Source: Thinopyrum elongatum
Lineage: Eukaryota; Streptophyta; Magnoliopsida; Poales; Poaceae
Assembly: GCA_011799875.1 (NCBI GenBank)
Contig: CM022300.1
Span: 239,146,807-239,210,806, forward strand
DNA: 64,000 bases
Direction: 5' to 3'
The notes below the pieces were generated by a model. It made no database searches. It was not told the DNA's origin and saw only the letters and a list, made by a program, of their open reading frames with translations. A program made the position numbers and the translations under genes. Positions 11,818-24,755 of the stretch are shown here, in pieces; position 1 is the first letter of the stretch, and each line of letters opens with the position of its first letter.

Positions 11818-13314
11818 CTAGTATGTGAAACTAGGTGGTATAAATTTAGCAACAATGTAATTAGCATAATCAGCATACCATGGAGTATTACGAGAAGTAT
11901 TTATGACAGCTAATTGTTCATCAGGAAAGCTATCATCAATAGGCAGTGGGTCATCAAGAACATTTTCTAACCTAGACAAGTTGTCTGCAACGGGGTTCTC
12001 AGCTCCCTTTCTATCTATAATATGCAAATCAAATTCTTGTAGCAAGAGAACCCATCTAATAAGTCTAGGTTTAGCATCTTTCTTTTCCATAAGATATTTA
12101 ATAGCAGCATGATCAGTGTGAACAGTTACTTTGGAATCAACAATATAGGATCTGAACTTATCACAAGCAAAAACAACTACTAAAAATTCTTTTTCAGTAG
12201 TAGCATAATTTCTCTGGGCACTGTCTAGAGTTTTACTAGCATAATGAATAACATTTAATTTCTTATCAACTCTTTGCCCTAGAACAGCACCAACATCATA
12301 ATCACTAGCATCACACATAATTTCAAAGGGTAAATTCCAATCAGGTGGCTGAACAATAGGTGCAGAAATCAAGGCTTTCTTAAGTATTTCAAATGCTTCT
12401 ACACAATCATCATCAAAAACAAAAGGAACATCTTTTTGCAAGATATTAGTGAGGGGCCTAGAAATTTTAGAGAAGTCTTTAATAAACCTCCTATAGAAAC
12501 CAGCATGGCCAAGGAAACTTCTTATACCTTTGATATCCTTAGGACACGACATATTTTCAATAGCATCTACTTTAGCTTTATCTACTTCAATACCTCTTTC
12601 AGAAATTTTATGCCCCAAGACAATACCTTCATTAACCATAAAGTGGCACTTCTCCCAATTCAAGACAAGATTAGTTTCCTCACATCTCTGCAAAACTCGA
12701 TCAAGGTTGCTTAAGCAATCATCAAAAGAAGTTCTGTAAACGGAGAAATCATCCATGAAAACCTCAACAATCTTTTCACAAAAAGCAGAGAATATAGCAG
12801 TCATACATCTTTGAAAGGTAGCAGGTGCATTGCATAAACCAAAAGGCGTACGTCTATAAGCAAAGGTACCGAAAGGGCACGTAAAAGTGGTATTTTCCTG
12901 ATCATCTTTTAACACAGGTATTTGAGAAAAACTAGAATAACAATCTAGAAAGCAAAAATGTGTATGTTTGGATGATCTTTCTAGCATTTGATCAATAAAA
13001 GGTAGAGGGTAATGATCTTTTCTAGTAGCTTTATTTAATTTGCGAAAATCAATTACCATTCCATAACCTGTAACAATTCTTTGTGGGATCAATTCATTCT
13101 TATCCTTAGGAACAACAGTAATACCTCCCTTCTTAGGGACACAATGAACAGGACTTACCCACTTACTATCAGCAATAGGATAAACTATACCTGCCTCCAG
13201 AAGCTTTAGTATTTCATTTCTTACCACTTCTTTCATCTTAAGATTTAACCGTCGTTGGTGATCAACAACTGGTTTAGCATCATTCTCCAAATTAATTTTG
13301 TGCTGACATAGAGA
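11818..13314 (-). pseudogene. Reverse transcriptase and RNase H of element A
   Basis: About 490 residues are open on the minus strand. RT motifs in order are [24 protein letters not shown] and the catalytic box FMDDFSVY (more often YVDD/FMDD in this group), then [14 protein letters not shown] and the Athila-clade signature [19 protein letters not shown]. RNase H follows with [31 protein letters not shown] and [15 protein letters not shown] at 11818-11820 ends the frame before integrase. A frameshift near 13315 separates it from gag-protease upstream. Most catalytic residues remain, so decay is mild. Confidence 0.9.
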
Positions 13315-15298
13315 CTAATGCCCTTAAGATCATCAAGAGTATATCCAATAGTGGCACGGTGCTTCTTCAGAGTTTTCAATAATTTCTTTTCTTCATGCTC
13401 TGAAAGGTTAGCACTAATAATAACAGGATATATCTTCTTTTCATCGAGATAAGCATATTTCAAAGTATCCAATAATTTTTTAAGCTCAAACACGGGATCA
13501 CCCTTGGGTGGAGGAGGATCCCCAAGGATTTCAACAGGCAAATTGTGTTTCAAAATAGGCCCTTGATTAAAGAATATCTCGTCTATTTCCCTTCTTTCAT
13601 TCATAAACATATTGTTCTCATGGTCTAGCAAATATTGTTCTAAGGGATCAGTAGGAGGCACGGCAATAGAAGCAAGACCAATAATTTCATCCTTACTAGG
13701 CAATTCTTTATCATGGGGTTGTCTACGAAATTTAGAGAAATTAAAATCATGAGACATATCCGCTAAACCGATAGTAACAATATCTTTCTCGCAATCTATC
13801 TTAGCATTAACAGTATTCAAGAAAGGTCTACCAAATATAATGGGACAATAGTCATCTTGTGGGGAAGCAAGAACAAGAAAATCAGTAGGGTATTTTATTT
13901 TCCCACACAAGACTTCAACATCTCTAACAATCCCAATTGGTGAAATAGTATCTCTATTGGCAAGCTTAATAGTAACATCAATATCTTCTATCTCAGCAGG
14001 TGCAATATCATTCATAATTTCTTTATATAAGGAAAAAGGAATTGCACTCACACTAGCACCCATATCACATAAGCCATGATAACAATGATCTCCTATTTTA
14101 ACCGAAACAACAGGCATGCCAACAACGGGTCTATGTTTATCTTTACTATCGGGTTTAGCAATTCTAGCAACTTCATCACAGAAATAAATAACATGCCCAT
14201 CAATATTATCAACCAAGAGATCTTTAACCATAGCAATACTAGGTTCAACTTTAATTTTCTCAGGGGGTGTAGGTGTTCTAGTATAACTCTTACAAACCAC
14301 AATTGAAGCTTTAGCATGATCCTTTATTCTAACAGGAAAGGGTGGTTTCTCAATATAAGCAATAGGAGCAATAGGATCAACATTATAAGTAATAGTTTCT
14401 TCTTCAACTTTAATAGGTTCTACTACTTTAAATTCAATGGGAGGATGATATTTAAACCACTTCTCCTTAGGGAGATCAACATGAGTAGCAAAATATTCAC
14501 AGAAAGAGGCTACTATCTCAGAGTCAAGTCCATATTTAGTGCTAAAATCATGAAAAGCATCGGTATCCATAAAAGATTTAACACAATCAAACTTAAGGTT
14601 TATACCTGACTCATTACCTTTGTCGAGTTCCCAATCTTCAGAGTTGCGTTTAATTCTTTCCAATAAATCCCATTTGAATTCAATAGTCTTCTTCATAAAA
14701 GAACCAGTACAAGAAGTATCGAGCATGAATCGATCATTATTAGAAAGCCGAGCATAAATTTTTTGAATAATAATTTCTCTTGGGAGCTCATGATTGGGGC
14801 ATGAATATAACATTGACTTAAGCCTCACCCAAGCTTGAGCGATACTTTCTCCTTCACGAGGCCAAAAATTATATATATAATTCCCATCACGATGAACCAG
14901 ATGCATAGGATAAAACTTATGATGAAATTTCAATTTCAATCGGTTGTAGTTCCATGATCCAATATCATCACATATCCTATACCATATCAATGCCTTCTCC
15001 TTCAAAGATAAAGGGAAGACCTTCTTCTTGACTTCATCCTCGGGCAAACCTGCAAGCTTAAATAATCCACAAACTTCATCCACATAGATTAGATGCATAT
15101 TAGGATGTAATGTTCCATCTCCTGTGTCAGGATGAGCTAGCAGTTTCTCTATCATACCCGAAGTAATTTCATAATAAATATTTTCAGTAGGTGCAGTAGG
15201 TTGGGGGGAAACTCTTTGCTCTTCCGGTCGGGGTGAAGATACCCCGAACAAACCCCTCAAACGATTATTTTCTATAGTAACAAGTGACAGTAAATTTC
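13245..15298 (-). pseudogene. Gag and aspartic protease of element A
   Basis: The minus-strand frame is open from about 15298 to 13245. No ATG is visible near the expected gag start; the frame passes NNRLRGLFGVSSPRPEE before its first methionines. The retrotransposon gag core is recognisable (FPLSLKEKALIWYRI, then REGESIAQAWVRLKSML). The aspartic protease follows with GLCDMGASVSAIP (usually DLGAS) and IIFGRPFLNT. No CCHC zinc knuckle is seen, common in this lineage. The end overlaps the RT frame because of the frameshift near 13315. It would supply particle protein and maturation protease if intact. Confidence 0.85.
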
Positions 15299-15352
15299 AG
15301 CACACTATATAAATGTTTCCTTACCAAATTCCACTCACCAAAGGCGCTTCAC

Positions 15353-15370
15353 TCCCCGGCAACGGCGCCA
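15353..15370 (-). other. Primer binding site of element A (tRNA-Asp)
   Basis: On the minus strand the 18 bases TGGCGCCGTTGCCGGGGA are complementary to the 3' end expected of plant tRNA-Asp and lie 11 bases inside the LTR at 15382. This is the standard minus-strand primer site of Athila-type elements. Confidence 0.85.
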
Positions 15371-15381
15371 GAAAAGAGTCT

Positions 15382-16904
15382 TGATGACCCACAAGTATAG
15401 GGGATCTATCGTAGTCCTTTCGATAAGTAAGAGTGTCGAACCCAACGAGGAGCAGAAGGAAATGACAAGCGGTTTTCAGCAAGGTATTCTCTGCAAGCAC
15501 TGAAATTATCGGTAACAGATAGTTGTGTGATAAGATAATTCGTAATGGGTAACAAGTAACAAAAGTAAACAAGGTGCAGCAAGGTGGCCCAATCCTTTTT
15601 GTATCAAAGGACAAGCCTAGACGAACTCTTATATAAAGCAAAGCGCTCCTGAGGACACATGGGAATTATTGTCAAGTTAGTTTTCATCATGCTCATATGA
15701 TTCGCGTTCGTTACTTTGATAATTTGATATGTGGGTGGACCGGTGCTTGGGTGCTGCCCTTCCTTGGACAAGCCTCCCACTTATGATTAACCCCTCCTTC
15801 AAGCATCCGCAACTACGAAAGAAGAATTAAGATAAATCTAACCATAGATGAAACATATGGATCCAAATCAGCCCCTTACGAAGCAACGCATAAACTAGGG
15901 TTTAAGCTTCTGTCACTCTAGCAACCCATCATCTACTTATTACTTCCCAATGCCTTCCCCTAGGCCCAAATCATGGTGAATTGTCATGTAGTCGACGTTC
16001 ACATAACACCACTAGAGGAAAGACAACATACATCTCATCAAAATATCGAACGAATACCAAATTCACATGATTACTTATAACAAGACTTCTCCCATGTCCT
16101 CAGAAACAAACGTAACTACTCACAAAGCATATTCATGTTCATAATTAGAGGAGTATTAATTATCATTAAGGATCTGAACAAATGATCTTCCACCGAATAA
16201 ACCAACCAGCATCAACTACAAGGAGTAATCAACACTACTAGCAACCCACAGGTACCAATCTAAGGTTTTGAGACAAAGATCGGATACAAGAGATGAACTA
16301 GGGTTTGAGAGGAGATGGTGCTGGTGAAGATGTTGATGGAGATTGACCCCCTCTCGATGAGAGGATCGATGGTGATGACGATGGCAATGATTTACCCCTC
16401 CCGGAGGGATGTTTCCCCGACAGAACAGCTCCGTCGGAGCTCTAGATTGGTTCTGCCCAGGTTCCGCCTCGAGACGGCGGCGCTTCGTCCCGAAAGCTTT
16501 CTCCTTATTTTTTCTAGGTAAAAACACACCATATAGTAGAATATGGGCGTCGGGGGCCTGCCAGGTGGCCCTCAAGGACGGGGGGCGCGCCCAGGGGGGT
16601 AGGGTGCGCCCTCCACCCTTGTGGATGGCAGGTGGCCCCCCTTTGGTACTTTCTTTGCCGAATATTTTTTATTAAATCCAAAATGACTCTTCGTGAAGTT
16701 TCAGGACTTTTGGAGTTGTGCAGAATAGGTCTCTAATATTTGCTCCATTTCCAGCCCAGAATTCCAGCTGCCGGCATTCTCCCTCTTCATGTAAACCTTG
16801 TAAAATAAGAGAGAAAAGGCATAAGTATTGTGCCGTAATGTGTAATAACAGCCCATAATGCAATAAATATTGATATAAAAGCATGATGCAAAATGGACGT
16901 ATCA
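15382..16904 (-). repeat. Element A LTR, promoter-side (5') copy
   Basis: The 1523-bp partner of 2330-3853 has the same TG...CA ends. It lies next to the primer site, so it is the transcribing LTR of this minus-strand element. Confidence 0.92.
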
Positions 16905-18168
16905 CCCAGCAGCCTCGCGCAATGCGGCATCCCTTCACAGCCGCCGTTGCACGTTGGCTCACCCGTTGATCTACGCAGGCTGTCGCCGCCCTACTACGAC
17001 CGGGACTCTGCCACCACCCCGCCTCCACCAAGCGGCGTCCCTGGCCTCGCGTGTGATCGGATTGATCACCCGCCTGCAGGCGCGATCCGCCTCATCTACG
17101 TCGTGCGACCGACCTGGCCTGTCGGTTGCGCGCGCCTCCACAGGCCCCGTGAAGACCGTCCCGGGTACAGTGCGCCACTACACCGATCGAGCATCGCGCC
17201 GCTGCTACGTCGCCCCGTCGAGCCGCAGCATCGTCGCCCAGTGGTTCTCCCTGTGGCTACACCGATTCGCGCCGCCACTGCATCACCCCTTCGGGCTGTA
17301 TCCCCGTGGCATGTGGTCCCCCCCGCCACCCTGAGGCCGTTCCCGTGGTTGCACCAATCTGTACGCTGCCGCTGTGTCGCCTTCGGGCCGTAGTGCCGCA
17401 GCCCGCAGTCAACCACCGCCCCGAGGCCGTCCGCTCCAGGCCGTCCCCGAGGCTGCACCGACCCTCGCGCTGCCGCTGCGTCACCCCGTCGGGTCGTAGT
17501 GAGCGTGGCAGGTGATCCCTGCAACCGCCCCGAGGTCTTCCCGCCGTCTCCCCGACCCGCCTGCCAGCCGCCGCTGCGTCGCTCCTTCAGGCCGTAGCGC
17601 CGCGGCCCGTGGTCCACTACGCCGTCACCGCACGTCGACCTCCCGTGGTATGCACCGTGTCGCCTCCCTCGGCGAGAGAACGCCACCATCCGCGCCGGTC
17701 TTCGTCACCCAGTCGGGTTCCTCGCCTCCTTCGAGCACCGCCGTCGCGCTCCTAACCAAGCCGCGGCCGTGAGGCCATCACCGCCGCTATTCTTCGAGCG
17801 GTGCCGCTACTACAAACTGTAGCCGCCGCCCGTCCACCACCTTTATCTTCGTCCAGCACCAGCCCGTCGCTAGCATGGCCATCCTCTACCCTGACCACTT
17901 CGTCTACTTCGACCACCGTTGGTGACAGTGGCCCCGCGCCGATGGACGCTGCAATCATCGTCGAGTTCTTCTCTGTTAGCCCCTCCGACTTCTCCGACAT
18001 GGCGTACAGCTCATGCAGGTCCCCGTCTATGCATGCCCGGTGCTGGCAACACCGATGCGTGCCTTCGTCCACAATGTGTCCCCGGGCCTGGCAAGCCTGG
18101 AACGGCGCTTCGTCAACTTCGTCTTCGTCCGTCTACGCATGCCCGATGTTGGCAACACCGATGCATGC
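16905..18168 (+). mobile_element. Copia-like internal region, copy 1, right part
   Basis: The GC-rich internal sequence resumes after element A and runs collinear with 38560-39821 of copy 2, with several percent divergence. It ends at the CATGC duplicated by element B. Long open frames occur in several registers on both strands because of GC bias, and none has a retrotransposon domain. Confidence 0.75.
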
Positions 18169-19578
18169 TGATACGTCTCCGTCGTATCTACTTTTCCTAA
18201 CGCTTTTGCTCTTGTTTTGGACTCTAATTTGCATGATTTGAATGAAACTAACCCAGACTGACGCTGTTTTCAGCAGAACTACCATGGTGTTGTTTTTGTG
18301 CAGAAATAAAAGTTCTCGGAATGGAACGAAATTTTTTGGAGATTTATTTTACAATAAAAGAAAATTACTGGAGCCAAGAACCACCAGAAAGGGGGCCCTG
18401 GGTGAGCACAACCCACCAGGGTGCGCCCCCCTCCAGGCGCCCAGGTGGGTTGTGCCCACCTGGTGACCCCGCAGACCCTGATTCCGACTCCTTAAATACC
18501 TATATTTGGAGAGAAAAAATTAGGGAGAAAGAATTATCGCGTTTCACGATACAGAGCCGCCGCCACCTCCTGTTCTTCATCGAGAGGCCAGATCTGGAGC
18601 CCGTTTGGGGCTCCGAAGAGGGGGATCTTCGGTCTTCGTCATCACCAACCCTTCTCCATCGCCAATTCCATGATGCTCCCCACCGGGAGTGAGTAATTCC
18701 TTCGTAGGCTCGCTGGTCGGTGAGGAGTTGGATGAGATTCATCATGTAATTGAGTTAGTTTTGTTAGGGCTTGATCCCTAGTATCCACTATGTTCTGAGA
18801 TTGATGTTGTTATGACTTTGCCATGCTTAATGCTTGTCACTAGGGCCCGAGTGCCATGATTTTAGATCTGAACCGTTTATGTTTTCACCATTATATCTAT
18901 GTTCTAGATCCGATCTTGCAAGTCATATTCACCTATTACGTGTTATGATCCGTAAACCCCAGAGTGACAATAGTCGGGATACTTTCCGATGATGACCGTA
19001 GTTTGAGGAGTTCATGTATTCACTATGTGCTAATGCTTTGTTCCGGTTCTCTATTAAAAGGAGGACTTAATATCCCTTAGTTTCCTTATGGACCCCGCTA
19101 CCACGGGAGGGTAGGACAAAAGATGTCATGCAAGTTCTTTCCATAAGCACGTATGACTATTTACGGAATACATGACTACATTATATTTATGAACTGGAGC
19201 TAGTTTTGCATCACCCTAGGTTATGACTGTTATATGATGAATATCATCCAAAAAATTCACCGATCCAATGCCTACGAATTTTCCACATATTGTTCTTGCT
19301 AAGTTACTATTGCTGCTGCTACTGTTACACTTGCTACAAAATCACTGCTATCATTGTTACCGTTACTGCTACTATTATCACTGCTATCAAAACTATCATA
19401 TTACTGTGCTACTGATCACTTTGCTGTAGATAATTAATCTCCAGGTGTGGTTGAATTGACAACTCAGCTGCTAATACATACAAATATTCTTTGGCTCCCC
19501 TTGTGTCGAATCTATAAATTTGGGTTGAATACTCTACCCTCGAAAACTGTTGCGATCCCCTGTACTTGTGGGTTATCA
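18169..19578 (+). repeat. Element B 5' LTR
   Basis: The 1410-bp LTR runs from TGATACGTCTCC to GGGTTATCA. It has exactly the same length as the solo copy at 39822-41231, from which it differs by about 4% in the first hundred bases. Confidence 0.88.
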
Positions 19579-19589
19579 AGACCTTTTTC

Positions 19590-19607
19590 TGGTGCCGTTG
19601 CTGGGGA
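19590..19607 (+). other. Primer binding site of element B (tRNA-Asp type)
   Basis: TGGTGCCGTTGCTGGGGA lies 11 bases after the LTR. It differs from the element A site by two C-to-T changes, so priming may be weakened. Confidence 0.75.
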
Positions 19608-19656
19608 GCATAGCTATATTTGTTGAGTCACTTGAGATTATTATCTATTTATCACT

Positions 19657-21996
19657 ATGAAGAATCTGAAGGATACCAAGACTAAGATTTTTCCCTCTAA
19701 GACGAGGGGAGGTAAGGAACTGCCATCACACTCTGCACTTGATTCACCTTCTATTTTGAGTAGAAATGCAACACCACCACATACTATTAATCCTGATATG
19801 TCGCAAGTTATTGATGACTGTACTTCTGCTATGAATGCTACTCATGATGATGCTAGTACCTTGCCTGATGATAATATGCCACTAGGTGAATTTCTTGATG
19901 AACAAATTGCTAGAGCTAAAGATATTGAGAATGAAGAAACTGATGAAGTACTTGAAACTGAAAATCTTGAAACACCTATTAGGCCTAGCTCTCCTAGATA
20001 TGAATTGCCTAAGATACCCGAAGGTTATGTTATGGATGAGGAGACCGCTAGAGATTTTCTTGCTTGCAATGATAGAGATGATCTTAAGAAATTATTACGC
20101 AAGCTGAAAGAAAAATATTTGAATGCTAGAATGAAATGTGATCCTAAGTTTGCTACTTCGCCTATCGTTGTTACTGATAAGGATTATGAATTCTCTGTCG
20201 ACCTAGAGTTAATTACTTTGGTTGAATCTGATCCTTTCCATGGCTATGAAACTGAAACTGTTGTGGCACACCTTACTAAATTAAATGATATAGCCACCCT
20301 ATTTGCTCATGATGAGAAGATTCGCGAGTACTATATTCTCAAATTATTTCCGTTCTCATTAAAGGGTGATGCTAAGATATGGTACAATACTCTTGCTCCT
20401 GGTTGTGTGCGTAGTCCCCAGGATATGATTTATTACTTCTCTGAAAAATATTTTCCTGCTTATAAGAAACAAGCTGCCTTACAGGAAATATTTAATTTTG
20501 TGCAAATTGAAGAAGAGAGTCTCCCACAAGCTTGGGGGAGGCTTCTCTAATTGCGTAATGCTTTGCCTGATCATCCTCTTAAGAAAAATTAAATACTTGA
20601 TATCTTCTATAATGGACTAACCGATGCTTCTAGGGACTTCCTAGATAGTTGTGTTGGTTGTGTTTTCAGGGAACGAACTGTTGAACAAGCTGAGGAATTA
20701 TTGAATAATATATTGAAAAATTATGATGATTGGACTCTTCCTGAACCACCGCCTAAACCCACTCCGAAGAAGAGGGGTATCTTATATCTCAGTCCTGAAG
20801 ATATGCAAGAGGCAAAGAAAAGCATGAAGGAAAAAGGTATTAAAGCAGAGGATGTTAAAAATTTACCTCCCATTGAAGAAATACATGGACTTGACACACC
20901 ACTACCAAAGGTGGTAGAGGTAAATTCCTTAATGAAATTTGATGAAAGTGATATCCCTTATAATAAACATCCTAGTCAATGCCTTTATGAGTTTGACAAC
21001 TACATTAGAAAACAAGATCTCTTCAATGAAAATGTTATGAAACAATTGAAATACAACTCCAATATGATTGCTCGCTTGAGTGACTTGTTATTTAGAATTA
21101 CTAATGATGTAAGAGGTGTAGGAAAACAAGCTTCTATGGTTCAAACTCAACTAGAACAAGTTGCTAAATCTCAAAGAGAGTTGCTTAGTGAAATGAATAA
21201 TAATATGAATGACTTTGCTGTTAGAGTAGCAACTAGAGGAGGTAAAATGACTTAGGAACCACTTTATCCTGAGGGACATCCTAAGAGAATTGAACAAGAC
21301 TCTCAAAGAATTAATACTAATGCACCTAGTCCGTCTAGAAGGAAGAAAAAAAAGAAAAATGACAGGACTTTGCATACCTCTAGTGAACCTGAAGTAGAAA
21401 AACCTCCTGATAATAATAATGATGTTTCTATTTCTGATGCTGAAACTCAATCTGGTAATGAGCATTCATCTAGTGATAATGAAAAATATAATTATGATGT
21501 TCATGAAGACACTCAACCATACAATGATAAACAACCAGATAATGATGTTGAGATAGAACCAGCTGTTGATCTTGATAACCCACAACCTAAAAATAAAAGA
21601 TATGATAAAAGAGACTTTGTTGCTAGAAAACATGGAAGAGAAAGAGAACCATGGGTTCAAAAACCCATGCCCTTTCCACCTAAATCAACTAAGAAAAAAG
21701 ATGATGAAGAATTTGAATGCTTTGCAGAGATGCTTAGCCTAGTCTTTTTGCGCACTCGCTTGACTGATATTTTAAAGATGGCCCCTTATGCAAAATATAT
21801 GAAAGACATAATCACTAATAAGAGAAAAATACCTGAAGATGAAATATCCACCATGCTTGCTAATTATTATTTTAAGGATGGAGTACCTAAAAAACTTGGA
21901 GACCCAGGAATACCAACTATACCTTGCTCCATCAAAAGAAATTATGTTAAAACTGCTTTGTGTGATCTAGGATCTGGTGTTAGTGTTATGCCCTTC
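19657..21996 (+). pseudogene. Gag and start of protease, element B
   Basis: An ATG at 19657 (MKNLKDTKTKIFPSK) opens a frame that continues to the solo LTR but contains three in-frame stops: 20548-20550, 20590-20592 and 21253-21255. The gag core is clear (LFPFSLKGDAKIWYNTL near residue 230-245, then IEEESLPQAWGRL). An acidic, asparagine-rich linker lies around 21370-21600. The protease begins at LCDLGSGVSVMPF (usual form DLGAG), where the insertion occurs. All parts share one frame, so decay here is by point mutation. Confidence 0.85.
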
Positions 21997-23551
21997 TGTA
22001 GGATCAAAAGTATATCTAGAGGGGGGGGGTGATTAGACTACTTGACCAAATAAAAATCTAACCTTTTTCCAATTTTAGTTGTGGGCAGATTTTAGCAATT
22101 AGCACAAGTCAAGCAATCAACCTACACATGCAATTCTAAGAGTGTAGCAGCGGAAAGTAGAACATTGCATATGAAGGTAAAGGGAAGGGTTTGGAGAGTG
22201 CAAACGCAATGAAGACACGGAGATTTTTGGTGTGGTTTCGATAGGTGGTGCTATCGTACATCCACATTGATGGAGACTTCAACCCACGAAGGGTAACGGT
22301 TGCGCGAGTGTACGGAGGGCTCCACCCACGAAGGGTCCACGAAGAAGCAACCTTATCTATCCCACCATGGTCATCGCCCACGAAGGACCTCACTCAGGTA
22401 GATCTTCACAAAGTAGGCGATCTCCTTGACCTTACAAACTTCTTGGTTCAACTCCACAACTTGACGGAGGCTCCCAAGCGACACCTAACCAATCTAGGAG
22501 ACACCACTCTCAAAAAGGTAATAGATGTTGTGTTGATGATGAACTCCTTGCTCTTGTGCTTCAAATGATAGTCTTCCCAACACTCAACTCTCTCTCACAG
22601 ATTTGGATATGGTGGAAAGATGATTTGAGTGGAAAGTAACTTGGGGAAGGCTAGAAATCAAGATTCTTGTGGTAGGATTGGAATATCTTGATCTCAACAC
22701 ATGAGTAGGTGGTTCTCTCTCAGAAAATGTATGCTGGAAGTGTAGGCACGTTCTGATGGCTCTCTCACATATGGAGAAGGGGGTGGAGGGGTATATATAG
22801 CCTCCACACAAAATCTAACCATTACACACATTTGACCCAACTCGGTCAGACCGAATAGATGAACTCAGTGAGACCGATTTAGTTCAAAATGTGAACGTTG
22901 GGAATCTCGGTGGGACCAATGTGCTAGGGCTTAGGGCAAACCTCATCTCGGTGGCGCCGATTGCATCAACTCGGTGAGACCGAAGTGAAGCAATAGGGCA
23001 ACAGAGAGTTGGTCAAGCCATCTCGGTGAGACCGATTGCTATTTTGGTGGGACCGAAATAATTGCAACAGGCAACAGAGAGTTGGCAAGGCCATCTCGGT
23101 GAGACCGAGATCCCTATCGGTGTGACCGAACTGTTAGGGTTTCTGGCTGTGGCTATGTCATATGAACTCGGTGGCGCCAGATAGAAAGAATCGGTGGGGC
23201 CGAGTTGGAGTTTAGGGTTTTGACATATTTGGATGGAGAAAGTGGTTGAGTGTATTTGGAGCAATACCACTAAGCATTTGAGCAAGCAAGCCATTAAGCA
23301 ACACCTCATCCCCTTTTAATAGTATTGGCTTTCCTATGGACTCAATGTGATCTTGGATCACTTAAAATGAAATGAAGAGTCTTGAGCTTTTGCCAATATG
23401 TGTCCTTAGCATTTTGAGGGGTCCACATCTCTAGTCCATGCCATGCCATTCATTGAACTTCCTGACATATTAATCTTGAATGGATATTAGTTCAATGAGC
23501 TATATGTTGTTGTGAATTACCAAAACCACCCGGGGATTAGTTGCACTTTTA
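21997..23551 (-). mobile_element. Solo copia LTR in element B protease
   Basis: On the minus strand this 1555-bp LTR runs from TAAAAGTGCAAC (TG mutated to TA) to CTTTTGATCCTACA. Flanks are CCTTC (21992-21996) and CTTTC (23552-23556), a 5-bp target duplication with one change. Removing it rejoins the protease codons in frame. The middle (about 22840-23215) holds many short near-palindromes of the form CTCGGTGAGACCGA. A TATATATA box near 22793 is oriented for minus-strand transcription. A G-run of nine lies at 22021-22029. Confidence 0.8.
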
Positions 23552-23556
23552 CTTTC

Positions 23557-23993
23557 TCCTTATATAAAAGACTTGATTTGAATAAACTCACACCTACTGA
23601 AATATCTTTGCAAATGGCTGACAAATCAACTGCCATACCTATCATATTTGTGAGGATGTGCACGTTGTTGTTACAAATGTTACTATCTTAACTGACTTTG
23701 TTATACTTGAGATGCCCGAGGACGACAATATGTTGATTATCCTTGGTAGACCGTTTTTGAATACTGCAGGGGCTGTTATTGATTGCAATAAAAGCAAGGT
23801 CACTTTTCATATCAATGGTAATGAACATATGGTGCACTTTCCGAAGAAACAATTCCAAGTGAATGGTATTAATGTTATTGAAAAATCTCCGACACTCACT
23901 ATTGGAAGTTTTCAACTACCTCTACCTACTGTCAAAAAGAAATATGAAATGCTTATTGTTGGGGACATGCATATCCCCGTTGAGGTAACTTAG
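23557..23993 (+). pseudogene. Aspartic protease C-terminal half, element B
   Basis: It continues the frame that ended at 21996 with the codons after MPF. A frameshift near 23640 then moves it to the frame that carries NVTILTDFVILEMPED and the protease flap/C-terminal block IILGRPFLNTAGAVIDC. The reading stops at 23993 after DMHIPVEVT. No reverse transcriptase follows, so B encodes gag-protease only. The break near 23640 prevents a full-length product. Confidence 0.8.
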
Positions 23994-24755
23994 TGTTTTA
24001 CGAAAATTCTTCGGTTTCATGCTAATCGAAGGTGGTTGTTAATAAGACTTGATCAACCTTATTAATGGATCATTTTTGAGAGGTATGAAGTTGATGAATT
24101 TAGTAAGCACAACCTTCTGCTCCCAACTTTTATTTTCTATTTTTCTTAGTTAAAATAAAATGCCATGTTTTGTCTGTTTTCTGAATTTCCCATGCAATAA
24201 AAAATGACCCAAAAATAAAAGTTCTTAGAATGCCCTGAAAATTTAATACGATTTTTTTCTGAATATTTCTGAATTTTTAGTACAAATAACATCAGAGGGG
24301 GGTGCACCAGGTTCGCGCCCTGGTGGGTTGTGGTCCCTACATGGGCCCCCTCACTTATCTCTTTATCCCATGTCATCACCTACCTCCAGAAAAAATCACC
24401 ATTGCTCTCTCTCTCTCTCTCTCTCTCTCTCATGTTCTTGCTCTCAAACCCGCGGATTTTGATCTCTTTGCTCCAAGCTCCGTTTCCGAAACTGTTTTGG
24501 GGGATTGCTACTTGGTATGTGACTCCTCCATTGCTCCAACTAGTTTTTGCTTTAGTGGATTATATTTTGAATAACTAGCTACTCTTGGTGCTACTGTAGA
24601 TGAGCTTGCATGTTGAATTCTTAGAGTTCTAAGTAGTTTGAATGCTCAATATGGCCTCTTTGCCTCCTTATGAGTAGTTGCTATCAATCTTGTGAAGTTT
24701 TGTTGACAAAAATTTTATGGACTAAAATTTTCAGAATTTTGTTCATAGGAATAAG
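23994..24755 (+). mobile_element. Non-coding spacer of element B with (CT)13
   Basis: This region lies between protease and the late ORF. It contains a (CT)13 microsatellite at 24405-24430 and a short GC-rich palindromic tract at 24299-24335. No coding signal was found. Confidence 0.6.

Larger units (their letters stand above)
2330..16904 (-). mobile_element. Element A: Athila-type Ty3/gypsy LTR retrotransposon
   Basis: This 14.6-kb element on the minus strand has LTRs at 2330-3853 and 15382-16904, a tRNA-Asp primer site, a polypurine tract, gag, protease, RT, RNase H, integrase and a late Athila-style ORF. It is flanked by the 5-bp target duplication CCCGG (2325-2329) and CCCAG (16905-16909), which differ at one base. 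The undisturbed site is present in copy 2 near 38550. A 4.3-kb solo LTR lies inside it. Without that insert the element is about 10.3 kb, normal for grass Athila families. Frameshifts and a stop make it defective. Confidence 0.92.

Noticed and set aside
22245..22568. 107-residue frame inside the solo copia LTR
   Set aside because: It lies within a terminal-repeat region bounded by target duplications and has no domain.
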